A stretch of 64,000 nucleotides of DNA from Aquimarina latercula DSM 2041 (lineage in GTDB: Bacteria > Bacteroidota > Bacteroidia > Flavobacteriales > Flavobacteriaceae), in NCBI RefSeq assembly GCF_000430645.1, contig NZ_KE387185.1, forward strand, positions 903,780-967,779, written 5' to 3'. A program made the position numbers and the translations under genes. Under the pieces are notes generated by a model. The model worked only from the letters and a program-made list of their open reading frames with translations. It was not told the origin of the DNA and did no database searches. This document shows, piece by piece, positions 10,001 to 17,802 of the stretch (position 1 is the stretch's first letter; each line of letters opens with the position of its first letter).

Positions 10001-10424
10001 TATTACAATCATTATTACAATTACTTCCACCAACATTAAGATAGATGTCATCCAACCCATCCGCATTGATATCTATAATACTTACCCCGGTTATCCATGA
10101 ATTTGTTTTAAAATTAGATTCGATAGAAATATCTTTAAATTTTAAATTACCTAGATTTAGATATAACTTGCTAGTTACTTGATTTCCGGTAAAAATAATA
10201 TCTGATAGTCCGTCTTGATTAAAATCACCAATACCGACACCACCACCATTATAGCAGTATTGAAAATCTATAACATTGATATTATCATTTTCGGTGATTG
10301 TATTTTGGAAAAGAATACTACTGTGCGAAGATGGTACAAGAGTGAATAGAGTATCTTTTGGCAATCGTTTTTTGCAACCAAAAAATAACAGAATTAATAT
10401 GATATGGATTACATTTTTTTTCAA
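7062..10424 (-). CDS. FG-GAP/VCBS repeat and ASPIC/UnbV-domain surface lipoprotein (TTG start)
   Basis: A 1120-residue protein beginning with a lipoprotein signal (LLFFGC, Cys17). Many FG-GAP calcium-binding repeats follow, of the form DxNxDGxxD (DFNQDGLSD, DINADGLDD, DYDLDGDLD, DINNDLLPD). They are arranged as a first beta-propeller, an ASPIC/UnbV segment around residues 520-610 (GIGAKITLW, HFGLHSEKVDSLKILWPNG) and a second propeller. The start codon is TTG at 10424, because an in-frame TGA lies shortly upstream and no ATG precedes the signal peptide. Such proteins recur beside SusC/SusD pairs and are thought to help capture glycans at the cell surface. It lies between susD and the GH36 gene, so a role in the same uptake system is inferred. 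Confidence 0.85.
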   Translation of the reverse strand: MKKNVIHIILILLFFGCKKRLPKDTLFTLVPSSHSSILFQNTITENDNINVIDFQYCYNGGGVGIGDFNQDGLSDIIFTGNQVTSKLYLNLGNLKFKDISIESNFKTNSWITGVSIIDINADGLDDIYLNVGGSNCNNDCNNLLFINQGLSKKGIPYFKEQASIYGLDDGSYSQQTVFFDYDLDGDLDAYIVHNGNTKRDRNTPIPKIYQPKHLSDYLLENKTLKNTNQIFFSNVSDSMGITHKGFGLGVAINDFNNDNLPDIYISNDFITNDLLYINKGKNSNGIHLGFSEMNQQVLSKQTYNAMGVDVADINNDLLPDIMVVDMLPNDYQRQKKMLASNNYDKYLLSKRNGYTPQYVHNTLQIHNGLIKGQILPASEIGFASGIASTDWSWAPLIADYNNDGNKDIYITNGYVKDITDLDFINYSGHNNIFGTPNARKEKSKNLIEQLPGIHLPNVIYENKGNAQFTDVSSQWIDEKNSYSNGSAYADLDQDGDLDLIVNNINSPAFILENHISEKNKKFLRVQLKGTDKNKNGIGAKITLWDNGTKQTQYQSTIKGYLSSVEPIIHFGLHSEKVDSLKILWPNGAISYKKDIPSNQLIIINHQNSFDNPSEKETDLLFQKDISTFSFAHTENYLNDYLQQSLLSHQFNSLGPCIISENVDNKQGEEIFIGGSKGFSGTLFSENQNGVYKPKQKFDTKYEDTAALFIDIDYDGDKDLYIGSGGTDAGNNDELLKDRIYINDGTGSFLISETKTLSKIITNTACVTADNTDNTGIQNIFVGGSVLTGKYPLSTPSYLITNQKGNLSINNNIPFSGSGIVTDATWADINNNKTKELIVVGQWMPISIYQIDTNKAKEIPIKWIDTQGNTLNMSGWWNSITLADIDNDGDQDILAGNQGINGYIKPMFNQAVYVYKKDFDNNGSIDPLLAQYFKTSNGLSLQPIHTRDDVMKQLVSLKKQYPTYNEFAKANFKELLNINNLEEETFSAHIFQSIYAENIGNNTFKVKFLPEPCQQSPINNFLVEDIDQDGFKDVLIVGNDYSAEASYGRHDAIIGIYLKGSEKGFIPTKNNKTGFLVPKQSNHIISMQNRNNEKLILATQNNDSTMVYRIQSKKRNALAKN

Positions 10425-10448
10425 AAAGATAGTATTAGATTTTCAAGA

Positions 10449-10478
10449 CCAAGCAAACCCAAGTAAGGGTTTGCTTGG
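10449..10478 (-). terminator. Strong intergenic hairpin between susD and the FG-GAP gene
   Basis: CCAAGCAAACCC (10449-10460) and GGGTTTGCTTGG (10467-10478) form a perfect 12-bp stem with a 6-base loop. It sits 38 bases after the susD stop and 25 bases before the TTG start. Neither strand has a proper U-tract after the stem. It may be an attenuator or an mRNA-stabilising 3' structure that keeps susCD transcripts more abundant than the downstream genes. Confidence 0.6.
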
Positions 10479-10515
10479 TTGACTAAAACAATAAACAACA
10501 ATTAATCAGATAGGT

Positions 10516-12105
10516 TTAGTAACCATCATTTTGTTTCAAGTTAGGGTTGGCTTGTAATTCTGGTAATGGAATCCATAAACGTTCATCTTGTCCAGTAGTA
10601 AATACAGCTGCTGGCCCTGCAAGAGATTTAGGATGACGACCTGCAGATATAGTTGAACCAGGACCTAATATATCATCCGCTAGTTCCCAGCGTACTAAAT
10701 CGAAAAAACGATGGCCTTCTCCTGTTAATTCCATAATTCGCTCATCTATAATGGCTTGTTCTACTTGTTCTTTAGATAAAGTATTAGGTAATAAAGAAAT
10801 CTGTGCACGTTCTCTTACTTGATTAATAAACGGTATAGCATCTGATGTACCTCCATTTTCATTGAGAGCCTCTGCTAACATTAATAATACGTCAGCATAG
10901 CGTATGATTCTCCAGTTAGTTCCTAGTGTGTGTCCAAAACCAGGGATTTCTGCACTAGACATACCTTCATCCAAACCTGCATATTTCCTAGAAAATAATG
11001 CTGGAACTCCTAGATTCTCTGCAATTTCTATACTTGAAGCAAAATCATCTGTAAATGGTGCCCCTCCATATCCTGTGGCACCTGGATAATCAAAAGCAAT
11101 TGTTTTGTTTCTTCTTACGGTGTCTCCATTATCGTCGAAAACTTGAAGAATATGTGGATTTATGACATGACCTTGATCTAAACTTACATGAGGGGGAGAA
11201 TAATCAATATACCAATTGGATTGCGAGCCAGTAAGTGGCGAATCTGCTCCCCAAACAAAGTTGTCTTGTCCAACATACTGAAGTTCGTAGACAGATTCTG
11301 AATTATTTTCTACTGAAGAATTAGATGAAAAGTTATCGCCGTAATTATTTGAAGGTAGTAAAGAATATCCTAGACTAGTTACTTCTGTAAAATCTGTAAC
11401 AGCATTTGCCCAATTTTCCATATATAAATATGTTTTTCCTCTTAAGGCTAGTGCTGCTCCTCTTGTGGGACGGCCTAAATCATCTGCTCCCCAGGATTGC
11501 GGAAGTCTGTTTACCGCTTCAGTAAGGTCTGCGATAATAGCTTCATTAAACATTGAAGGTGTAGCATTAGCTGGGAAAAATTCTTCCGGATTTTGTGTGT
11601 CTGGTGTTTGCATAACAAGTGGAGGGGTTCCAAAGAGATTTAATAAATACCAATTACAGAATGCGCGCTGAAAATGTGCTTGTCCCAAAATTTCATTTTG
11701 AACGTCTCCAGATAACACATTATTTTCTGCATCTTCTTCAATAATTCTATTGGCCCTAGCAATAGATTGATACAATTGAGGATACAAGTCTACTGCCCAT
11801 CTAGAAATACCTGGTTGCCCTTCTAATGTAGACATCGTTGTATTTTGTTGGAATGGGATTACATTATAAGCATCCGATCGTAGCATAGCACCTGTATGAA
11901 TAACTCGTCCCCAAAATAATACAGCAGTTATTGGGTGATACATGCCGTTTACAGCAAGTCTGAAGTCATTTTCGGTCTGAAAAAACTCAGGTTCTGCTAC
12001 ATTATTCGGATTAGAAATATTAAGATCTTCTTCGTTACAACTATAATATATTACTACAAAAAGTAATAACATTATGAAAGGGAATAGTTTTTTAATGGTT
12101 TTCAT
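10516..12105 (-). CDS. SusD/RagB family outer-membrane nutrient-binding lipoprotein
   Basis: A 529-residue lipoprotein (signal ending YYSC, Cys23) with the SusD layout: N-terminal conserved EPEFFQTENDFRLAVNGMY, helical TPR-like repeats (FCNWYLLNLFG, RGAALALRGKTYLYMENW), and the C-terminal RagB signature (NWRIIRYADVLLMLAEALNENG, ERIMELTGEGHRFFDLVRW). It caps the SusC barrel on the outer face and binds the oligosaccharide. It starts 21 bases after susC, so the two are translationally coupled in one mRNA. Ligand identity cannot be read from sequence. The neighbouring alpha-galactosidase suggests a galactoside. Confidence 0.95.
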   Translation of the reverse strand: MKTIKKLFPFIMLLLFVVIYYSCNEEDLNISNPNNVAEPEFFQTENDFRLAVNGMYHPITAVLFWGRVIHTGAMLRSDAYNVIPFQQNTTMSTLEGQPGISRWAVDLYPQLYQSIARANRIIEEDAENNVLSGDVQNEILGQAHFQRAFCNWYLLNLFGTPPLVMQTPDTQNPEEFFPANATPSMFNEAIIADLTEAVNRLPQSWGADDLGRPTRGAALALRGKTYLYMENWANAVTDFTEVTSLGYSLLPSNNYGDNFSSNSSVENNSESVYELQYVGQDNFVWGADSPLTGSQSNWYIDYSPPHVSLDQGHVINPHILQVFDDNGDTVRRNKTIAFDYPGATGYGGAPFTDDFASSIEIAENLGVPALFSRKYAGLDEGMSSAEIPGFGHTLGTNWRIIRYADVLLMLAEALNENGGTSDAIPFINQVRERAQISLLPNTLSKEQVEQAIIDERIMELTGEGHRFFDLVRWELADDILGPGSTISAGRHPKSLAGPAAVFTTGQDERLWIPLPELQANPNLKQNDGY

Positions 12106-12126
12106 ATCGTATTCTTTTTTTTGTTT

Positions 12127-15100
12127 TTAAAATGACATTTGCACCCCAATGGTAAACGTACGAGGTCTTGGTTGTGCTCTTACATCTAATCCTCTATCGA
12201 AAACAGAATCGGCACTTGTAAGTGGTGTAAAACCAAAGAAACCACGATTGGTTCCTAAACCACTGTTGTTAGATCCAATTTCTGGATCATATCCAGAATA
12301 ATTTGTAATCGTGAAAACATTCTGAACGTTTGCAAATAATCTAGCATTAGAGATCCATTCTTTTCCAATAAAGTTGCTAAAATTGTATCCTATTTCTAAC
12401 GTTTTAAGTCGGAAAAAAGAACCATCTTCTACGAAGAAATCGGATGGGAGCTGGTTTCCTGCGGTATCCTGTGTAGTTACTCGAGGAAGATTTGTATTTG
12501 GGTTAGCTGGAGTATAAGCATCTCTTACAATTCCCAGTTTATTGTCATCTAAGAAAAAATATCCAAAGAACTTGGTAACATTATAAATCTCGTTTCCTTG
12601 AACTCCATTAAAAAAGGCTCCAATATCCCAGTTTTTATAATTTACAGATAAGTTAATTCCATATGTAAAATCTGGAGTTGGATCACCTAAATATGTTTGA
12701 TCCTCATCATTGATAATACCATCATTATTTATATCTACACGTCTAAAATCTCCAGGTCGTAACAATGCTCTGCGATCAGGATCATTAGCTAAAAAAGGAT
12801 CGTTATCAATTTCTGCTTGGTCATTATAGATTCCGTCTGTTTCAAATCCAAAGAAGAATCCTAATGGTTGTCCAACTTCAAAACGATTTGCTCTTAATCC
12901 TTCTTCGTTATATGAAGGACCTACAATTGGATTTGGAGAATCCGTAAGTTCGTTTTGGATTGCGGATAAATTAACCCCTATGTTAAAGGTTAAGTCTCCA
13001 CCCTTATCGTGGGTGTAGGCTGCTTCGAACTCAAAACCTTTGTTGTCAATAGATGAAGCATTTTGAAATACAGGGTTTACTGATCCATTAGAATCTGGTA
13101 TAGCAACCGCCTGAATTACATCCTCATTATCTCGATTAAAATAATCTAAACTTAGTTTTAAACTATTGTTTAACAGGGAAGTGTCTAAACCAAAATTAAT
13201 GGTTTTAGATGTTTCGAAACTTAATGTAGGATCTACTAAACTGGTAATTGCGAATCCGGGAATCTGTCCAGAAGAACCACCAACAGTAATTGGAGAATTG
13301 GGTTCTACTACGGATTGATTCGAAAAAGGATCTACATTTTGAGAACCTAATTCGCCATATCCAGCTCTAAATTTGAGGGAGTTGAAAAGACCATCTTGAT
13401 TAAAGAAATTTTCATCACTAATAACCCATCCAACTGAGAAAGAAGGAAATGTACCTGTGTTAAATCCATCAGCAAAAAGAGAAGTTTTATCTCTACGAAC
13501 AATAGCAGTGAACAAATATTTTTGATTATAATTATAATTTACACGCCCAAAATAGGAGAAAAGTTTATTATCAAAACGTCCTCCACCAGAGTTTATAATA
13601 TTGTCAGTAAACTGTGCTATATTAGTAATGTTGTTGCTAGGCAAGCCTTCTGCGTAAATAGCAAGTGTGTTTCTGGTGATATCCTGACGAGCGCTTCCGA
13701 CAAGAATATCTAGGTTATGTTCTCCAATGCTTTTTTTATAGTTAAGCGTGGGTTCTACGTTTATAGCATAGCGTTCTCCTCTTACTTCAGTTAAATCATT
13801 AAGGGGGTTTGCATTAGTTTCACTATCTATATTACTTTGAAAAAATGTAGGTTGAAATGTGTTTCTATAAAAACTAGTATATTCGGTTCCTACATTAAGC
13901 TTAGCAGTAAGTCCTTCTATAATTTCATATGAAAAATTCATATTTCCTAGAAAATTACGCTCTGTATTTTGATCATTTACTAGTTGTGCATTGGCAAATT
14001 TATTGGTTCCTCCAATTCCAAAAATAGGATCACTAATAGCTTCAAATCCACCTTCGTTTTCTGGAGCAAAAGGACGAATTATTGGAACTGTTCCTCCTTG
14101 ATTTCCAAAAGCGTTATTACGAGTAAATCTATTTTCAGAAAATCCAAAAGATTCCTGAATTTTAAGTTTACCTATTTTAAATTCACTATTAAGGCGGATA
14201 TTTTTGCGATTAAATTCTTCACTAATTAATAATCCCTCCTCATCGTAATAATTAGCGCTAAAAAAGTATTTTGAATTTTCGCCACCACCAGATATATTAA
14301 ATCCAAAATCTTGGATGGTACCAGAGTTTATGCTTAAATCTTGAAAATCTGTATTGATTCCTGGATCAGGAATATTACCATCAAGACCATCATTAATTCT
14401 ACGTTGGTTAAGAAATGCTATATACTCAGGACCATTAAGTAAATCAAGTTTTCTAGATTGAGTATTAACTCCACTTCGGACATCAATATTTACTACGGGA
14501 GAAGAGTTTTGTTTACCCCTATTGGTGGTAACTATAATTACACCATTTGCGGCACGGGAACCATATATTGCAGCGGATGTCGCGTCTTTTAATACTTGAA
14601 GATTTACAATGTCTTTTGCGTTTAAAAAATTTATATTGTCAGAAATAGCACCATCAACAACATATAATGGAAAAGAGTTAGTTAAAGAACTTACACCACG
14701 TACAAAAACATTTGCAGGGCTACCAGGTGCACCACCAGCTGTTTCTACCTGAACTCCAGCAAGCTTACCTTGTAAAGCTGAGGTTGGGTTTGCTGTAACA
14801 ACTTGGACAATATCTTCGGATTTAATTTGAGATATTGCTCCTGTAACATCTCTCTTGGATTGGGATCCATATCCTACAATAACTATCTCATCAAGAGCAG
14901 CAGAATCCTCTTCGAGCGTAATGTTAATAATAGTTTGTCCATTTACTGGTATTTCGGTAGTTAAAAAACCAACATAACTAAATATTAGAGTAGCATCGTT
15001 GGCAACGTTGCTTAGGGTATACTTACCATCAAAATCTGTAGTGGTACCATTATCAGTCCCTTTTACTAAGATGTTTACTCCTGGTAAAGGACCGTTAGGT

Positions 15101-15198
15101 TCATTGACTGTTCCGGAAACAGTTTGCTGGGCGCTAACAAAGGTAGTTGTTAGGCCGATGAGTAGTATCATAATACGATTAAATACTTTTCGCTCCAT
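12127..15198 (-). CDS. SusC/RagA family TonB-linked outer-membrane transporter
   Basis: A 1023-residue protein with signal peptide (cleavage near FVSAQQ) and a CarboxypepD_reg-like beta-sandwich (about 25-105: SGTVNEPNGPLPGVNILVKG). The RagA/SusC signature follows (LDEIVIVGYGSQSKRDVTGA), then a plug (ALQGKLAGVQVETAGGAPGS, FVRGVSSLTNSFPLYVVDG) and a 22-strand-type barrel ending in FTIGVQMSF with a terminal Phe. It imports bound oligosaccharide into the periplasm using TonB energy. It is first in the sus operon, followed 21 bases later by susD. The TonB-binding region lies between the N-terminal domain and the plug. Confidence 0.95.
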   Translation of the reverse strand: MERKVFNRIMILLIGLTTTFVSAQQTVSGTVNEPNGPLPGVNILVKGTDNGTTTDFDGKYTLSNVANDATLIFSYVGFLTTEIPVNGQTIINITLEEDSAALDEIVIVGYGSQSKRDVTGAISQIKSEDIVQVVTANPTSALQGKLAGVQVETAGGAPGSPANVFVRGVSSLTNSFPLYVVDGAISDNINFLNAKDIVNLQVLKDATSAAIYGSRAANGVIIVTTNRGKQNSSPVVNIDVRSGVNTQSRKLDLLNGPEYIAFLNQRRINDGLDGNIPDPGINTDFQDLSINSGTIQDFGFNISGGGENSKYFFSANYYDEEGLLISEEFNRKNIRLNSEFKIGKLKIQESFGFSENRFTRNNAFGNQGGTVPIIRPFAPENEGGFEAISDPIFGIGGTNKFANAQLVNDQNTERNFLGNMNFSYEIIEGLTAKLNVGTEYTSFYRNTFQPTFFQSNIDSETNANPLNDLTEVRGERYAINVEPTLNYKKSIGEHNLDILVGSARQDITRNTLAIYAEGLPSNNITNIAQFTDNIINSGGGRFDNKLFSYFGRVNYNYNQKYLFTAIVRRDKTSLFADGFNTGTFPSFSVGWVISDENFFNQDGLFNSLKFRAGYGELGSQNVDPFSNQSVVEPNSPITVGGSSGQIPGFAITSLVDPTLSFETSKTINFGLDTSLLNNSLKLSLDYFNRDNEDVIQAVAIPDSNGSVNPVFQNASSIDNKGFEFEAAYTHDKGGDLTFNIGVNLSAIQNELTDSPNPIVGPSYNEEGLRANRFEVGQPLGFFFGFETDGIYNDQAEIDNDPFLANDPDRRALLRPGDFRRVDINNDGIINDEDQTYLGDPTPDFTYGINLSVNYKNWDIGAFFNGVQGNEIYNVTKFFGYFFLDDNKLGIVRDAYTPANPNTNLPRVTTQDTAGNQLPSDFFVEDGSFFRLKTLEIGYNFSNFIGKEWISNARLFANVQNVFTITNYSGYDPEIGSNNSGLGTNRGFFGFTPLTSADSVFDRGLDVRAQPRPRTFTIGVQMSF

Positions 15199-15257
15199 AT
15201 GATTTGTGTTTGTTAATAGAATTTTTCTGAATTGAGTGATAGATGAGTATATCTTAT

Positions 15258-15287
15258 TATGCTATGATACACTATGCTACTATGCAA
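15258..15287 (-). promoter_or_regulatory. Repeated TATGCTA sites at the predicted susC transcription start
   Basis: On the plus strand TATGCTA occurs at 15258-15264 and 15273-15279, with TATGCAA at 15281-15287. All abut the -7 element of the susC promoter on its downstream side. A regulator bound there would block initiation. The adjacent GntR-family gene is the obvious candidate binder, but the match is to no motif I know. Confidence 0.3.
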
Positions 15288-15315
15288 ATGTAAAATATTT
15301 ATTTTTATATCAAAA
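15285..15315 (-). promoter_or_regulatory. Promoter of the susC-susD operon
   Basis: On the minus strand TTTTG (15311-15315) is followed after 18 bases by TACATTTG (15285-15292), an exact match to the Bacteroidota -7 element TAnnTTTG. Transcription would start near 15279, giving a leader of about 80 bases before the susC ATG at 15198. This is among the clearest promoters in the window. Confidence 0.65.
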
Positions 15316-15482
15316 TATAAAATCATAATTTTTTGAATTATTTGTACTTAAATAGCTTAAAAAATACGAATATGTCACATTGGTTCTTTGGGTGGTATTA
15401 AAGAATCCATTATGAGGTAGGAACCAGAATGTATCAATTACAACGAATCGGGTTCATTGTAAGTTCCAGAAGAGTAGGAGTT

Positions 15483-16499
15483 CTATAGAGAGTTGCGTTG
15501 TCTCAGATATGTAGGAACAATTTCTTGAATGGTTTTTCCTTCTTTTACGAAGAGTGCTGCTTTTTTGGCAATTTCTGCAAAATCAGTAGAAATTGTTGTA
15601 ATTCCTCCAAATGCAATTTCTTTTACAATATTATCATCGTGAGCAAGAATACCTATATCAGCTCCAATTCGATATTCCATTTTTCGCGCATCTTTTAATA
15701 CCTTCCATAATTGAGTGTCACTTATAGAAAAATACGCAGTACTTTTTTTAAGAGTATTAGGTTCATAACCAGTTAAAACTTCCCCATTTATCTTAAAATC
15801 TTTTACATAACGGTTAAACGCAAATAGGATTTCTGGAGGGAAATCTGAATTTTTCTTAAAGAACAATACGAATTTATTGTACTTTTTAATTTGAGGAGTA
15901 AGCTCTACTAGTTTTTGATAGGTTACTTCTTCAAACTCTTGAGAAACATAAGAATAGTCTTTAGGCATTTTTAAATAACGATCCACAATTAATAGGCGAT
16001 CAGAAGGTATTTGTTTCATCATCGATGGAACTTCTTTTTCTTGTATTGGAGCAATAACATACATACCATATTTACGAGAAATATTATCTAATATCGTCTT
16101 AAGTAGCGTTAGATTATTGTGGTGAAAGAAAATATCAATGTGATATTTTTTACCAAGCTCTTTTCTAAAGGTGTTATAAAAATCTTCTTGGAAACTATGA
16201 AACGCAAATAAAATTAGAGCTACTTTTAATTTTACATTCGTTTCTTCACTAATAATATAGTATCCTTTAAGGTTTTTAGATTCTACTAATCCTCGTTCTT
16301 TTAGTTCGGTATATGCTTTTACAAAGGTTTTTCTTGCATATCCAATTTCGGCTACCATTTCATTAATAGAAGGTAGTTTATCTCCTACTTTTAGTATTCC
16401 AGAATCAATGGCATCGGTTATTCCATTAACGATTTGTTCGTGCTTGGATAAGGTATTTATATCCTGAAGGTCGTGTATTTTTTGAAGTAACGATGACAT
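15483..16499 (-). CDS. GntR-family transcriptional regulator with sugar-binding-type effector domain
   Basis: A 338-residue protein. Residues about 15-85 are a GntR winged helix (IVNGITDAIDSGILKVGDKLPSINEMVAEIGYARKTFVKAYTELKERGLVESKNLKGYYI). Residues about 90-335 resemble a LacI/periplasmic-binding-protein fold (VALILFAFHSFQEDFYNTF, MYVIAPI, IGADIGILAHDD). This architecture is used in Bacteroidota to sense sugars, for example in arabinose regulators. It lies directly upstream of susC in the same orientation, about 280 bases away, so it likely controls the locus. A TAATTTTG -7-like element (16550-16557) and a GTCAAA-T-TTTGAC dyad (16593-16605) lie upstream and could serve its own expression. 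Confidence 0.85.
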   Translation of the reverse strand: MSSLLQKIHDLQDINTLSKHEQIVNGITDAIDSGILKVGDKLPSINEMVAEIGYARKTFVKAYTELKERGLVESKNLKGYYIISEETNVKLKVALILFAFHSFQEDFYNTFRKELGKKYHIDIFFHHNNLTLLKTILDNISRKYGMYVIAPIQEKEVPSMMKQIPSDRLLIVDRYLKMPKDYSYVSQEFEEVTYQKLVELTPQIKKYNKFVLFFKKNSDFPPEILFAFNRYVKDFKINGEVLTGYEPNTLKKSTAYFSISDTQLWKVLKDARKMEYRIGADIGILAHDDNIVKEIAFGGITTISTDFAEIAKKAALFVKEGKTIQEIVPTYLRQRNSL

Positions 16500-16668
16500 A
16501 TCAATTGAAAATTATAGCATCCCTAAATTTAAACTTAAATACTAGATTTCAAAATTATATCTTGATCGTTACCATCTCTTATCAGATATTTCGTCAAATT
16601 TTGACAAGAGCATGCAATCAAAGAAACTTGATTCTGTTACGTAAAATTGTTTTCTTACAATACTCTTA

Positions 16669-17124
16669 CTACAGTATTTTTGCGACTTCTTGGTTTACGA
16701 ATTCTAGAAATCTTTCATCCTCTTCTGTAAAAGGATTGGGAGTTTCTGAATCAATATCTATTTGTCCAATATTTTCTCCATCTTTAAATAAAGGGATAAC
16801 AATTTCAGATTTCACAGTAAAACTACAAGCGATATAATTATCTTGAGCCTGAACATCTGGAACTACAAAGTTTTCATTAGATACAGCTACCTGACCACAA
16901 ATCCCTTTTCCAAAAGGTATGATTTCGTGATCGGTCTCTTCACCAACATAAGTTCGAAGTTTTAATTCTTCTTTATCACCATTTTTAAAATAAAAACCTA
17001 CCCAATCATAGTATTCAATAGTATCACTTAATAATTGACATATTTCGTGTAATCTATCTGTAACCGAGTTATCATTATTCTTGAGTATGTCAACAACCTT
17101 TGGTTTTAATTCTTTAAATAGCAT
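16669..17124 (-). CDS. GAF-domain protein, likely free methionine-(R)-sulfoxide reductase
   Basis: A 151-residue single GAF domain of fRMsr (YebR/MsrC) size. The family features are present: YDWVGFYF at the start of the fold, IPFGKGICGQVA with a Cys, DNYIACSFTVKSEIVIPL with the Cys corresponding to the catalytic one, and GQIDIDSETPNPFTEED. It should reduce free methionine-R-sulfoxide in the cytoplasm using thioredoxin. It is transcribed toward the GntR gene but 170 bases away, and its function seems unrelated to the sugar locus. A pure GAF sensor is less likely given both cysteines. Confidence 0.8.
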   Translation of the reverse strand: MLFKELKPKVVDILKNNDNSVTDRLHEICQLLSDTIEYYDWVGFYFKNGDKEELKLRTYVGEETDHEIIPFGKGICGQVAVSNENFVVPDVQAQDNYIACSFTVKSEIVIPLFKDGENIGQIDIDSETPNPFTEEDERFLEFVNQEVAKIL

Positions 17125-17247
17125 TCCTTACAATTTTTCGGCAAAAGTATTTAAAATATTTAAAATTGTCTGATTTTTAGTGTGGTATTGTTTTGTTAAA
17201 AGTTTCTAAGGAAAATGCAAAAAAAAGACTATTCTTTAAATATTATG

Positions 17248-17255
17248 TATTTTTG
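17248..17255 (+). promoter_or_regulatory. -7 element just upstream of the HYC_CC_PP gene
   Basis: TATTTTTG matches TAnnTTTG exactly and lies only 9 bases before the ATG at 17264. It would give a nearly leaderless transcript. I see no good TTG/TTTG at the -33 distance, so strength is uncertain. Confidence 0.35.
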
Positions 17256-17263
17256 ATGTTAGA

Positions 17264-17680
17264 ATGAAAAAGAGTTTTCAGAAAATAGTATCAATGTCTT
17301 TAGCATGTTTAGTGTTATTGTCTACGTTGTCATTTACTGTAGAGAAGCACTATTGTGGTCGATTTTTAGTGGATGTTGCCGTGTTTTCGAAAGCTAAAGA
17401 TTGCGGGATGGAAATGATGAATCATTCCTTAGATCACAATATAGAAATAAAGAAAAAGTCTTGTTGTAAAAATGAAGTAATCGTTGTAGAAGGTCAAGAC
17501 GAGCTTAAGATTTCCTTTGATCAGATTGATTTTCCTCAAAAAATGATTTTCATCTCATTTTTCAATTCTTATCAACACCTCTTTGTTCCAAAAAAAGAGA
17601 ACAACCTGATTTTTAAAGAATATTCTCCACCCGAAAGGATTACAGATTTTTTTATTCTTTACGAGACATATCTCATTTGA
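17264..17680 (+). CDS. HYC_CC_PP family exported protein of copper-efflux loci
   Basis: A 138-residue protein with a signal peptide (about 1-26). The three name-giving motifs of this small Bacteroidota family are present: HYC at 29-31 (VEKHYCG), a CC pair in KKKSCCKNE near residue 66, and PP in YSPPERITDFF near the C-terminus. The function is not established. Its Cys and His residues and its usual position before CusA-type pumps suggest periplasmic metal binding. Here it lies 122 bases upstream of cusA in the same orientation. Confidence 0.8.
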   Translation: MKKSFQKIVSMSLACLVLLSTLSFTVEKHYCGRFLVDVAVFSKAKDCGMEMMNHSLDHNIEIKKKSCCKNEVIVVEGQDELKISFDQIDFPQKMIFISFFNSYQHLFVPKKENNLIFKEYSPPERITDFFILYETYLI

Positions 17681-17743
17681 TTTAGAGTATTGTTATTGTT
17701 TGCTAGTCGTAATCATATAGAATTATTGTTAGCAAAAAAGTTG

Positions 17744-17767
17744 TTGAGTTCACTGTAGTGAAATCAA
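17744..17767 (+). promoter_or_regulatory. 24-bp dyad operator candidate upstream of cusA
   Basis: The arms are TTGA-n-TTCACT (17744-17754) and AGTGAA-n-TCAA (17757-17767) around a central GT. All positions pair except the one-base gaps and the centre. The site ends 35 bases before the cusA ATG, in the only intergenic space of the efflux island large enough for a promoter. This looks like a dimeric metalloregulator site. No regulator gene is visible nearby. Confidence 0.5.
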
Positions 17768-17802
17768 TTGACGTTATTAATAATTACTAAATCTCATTAA
17801 GT

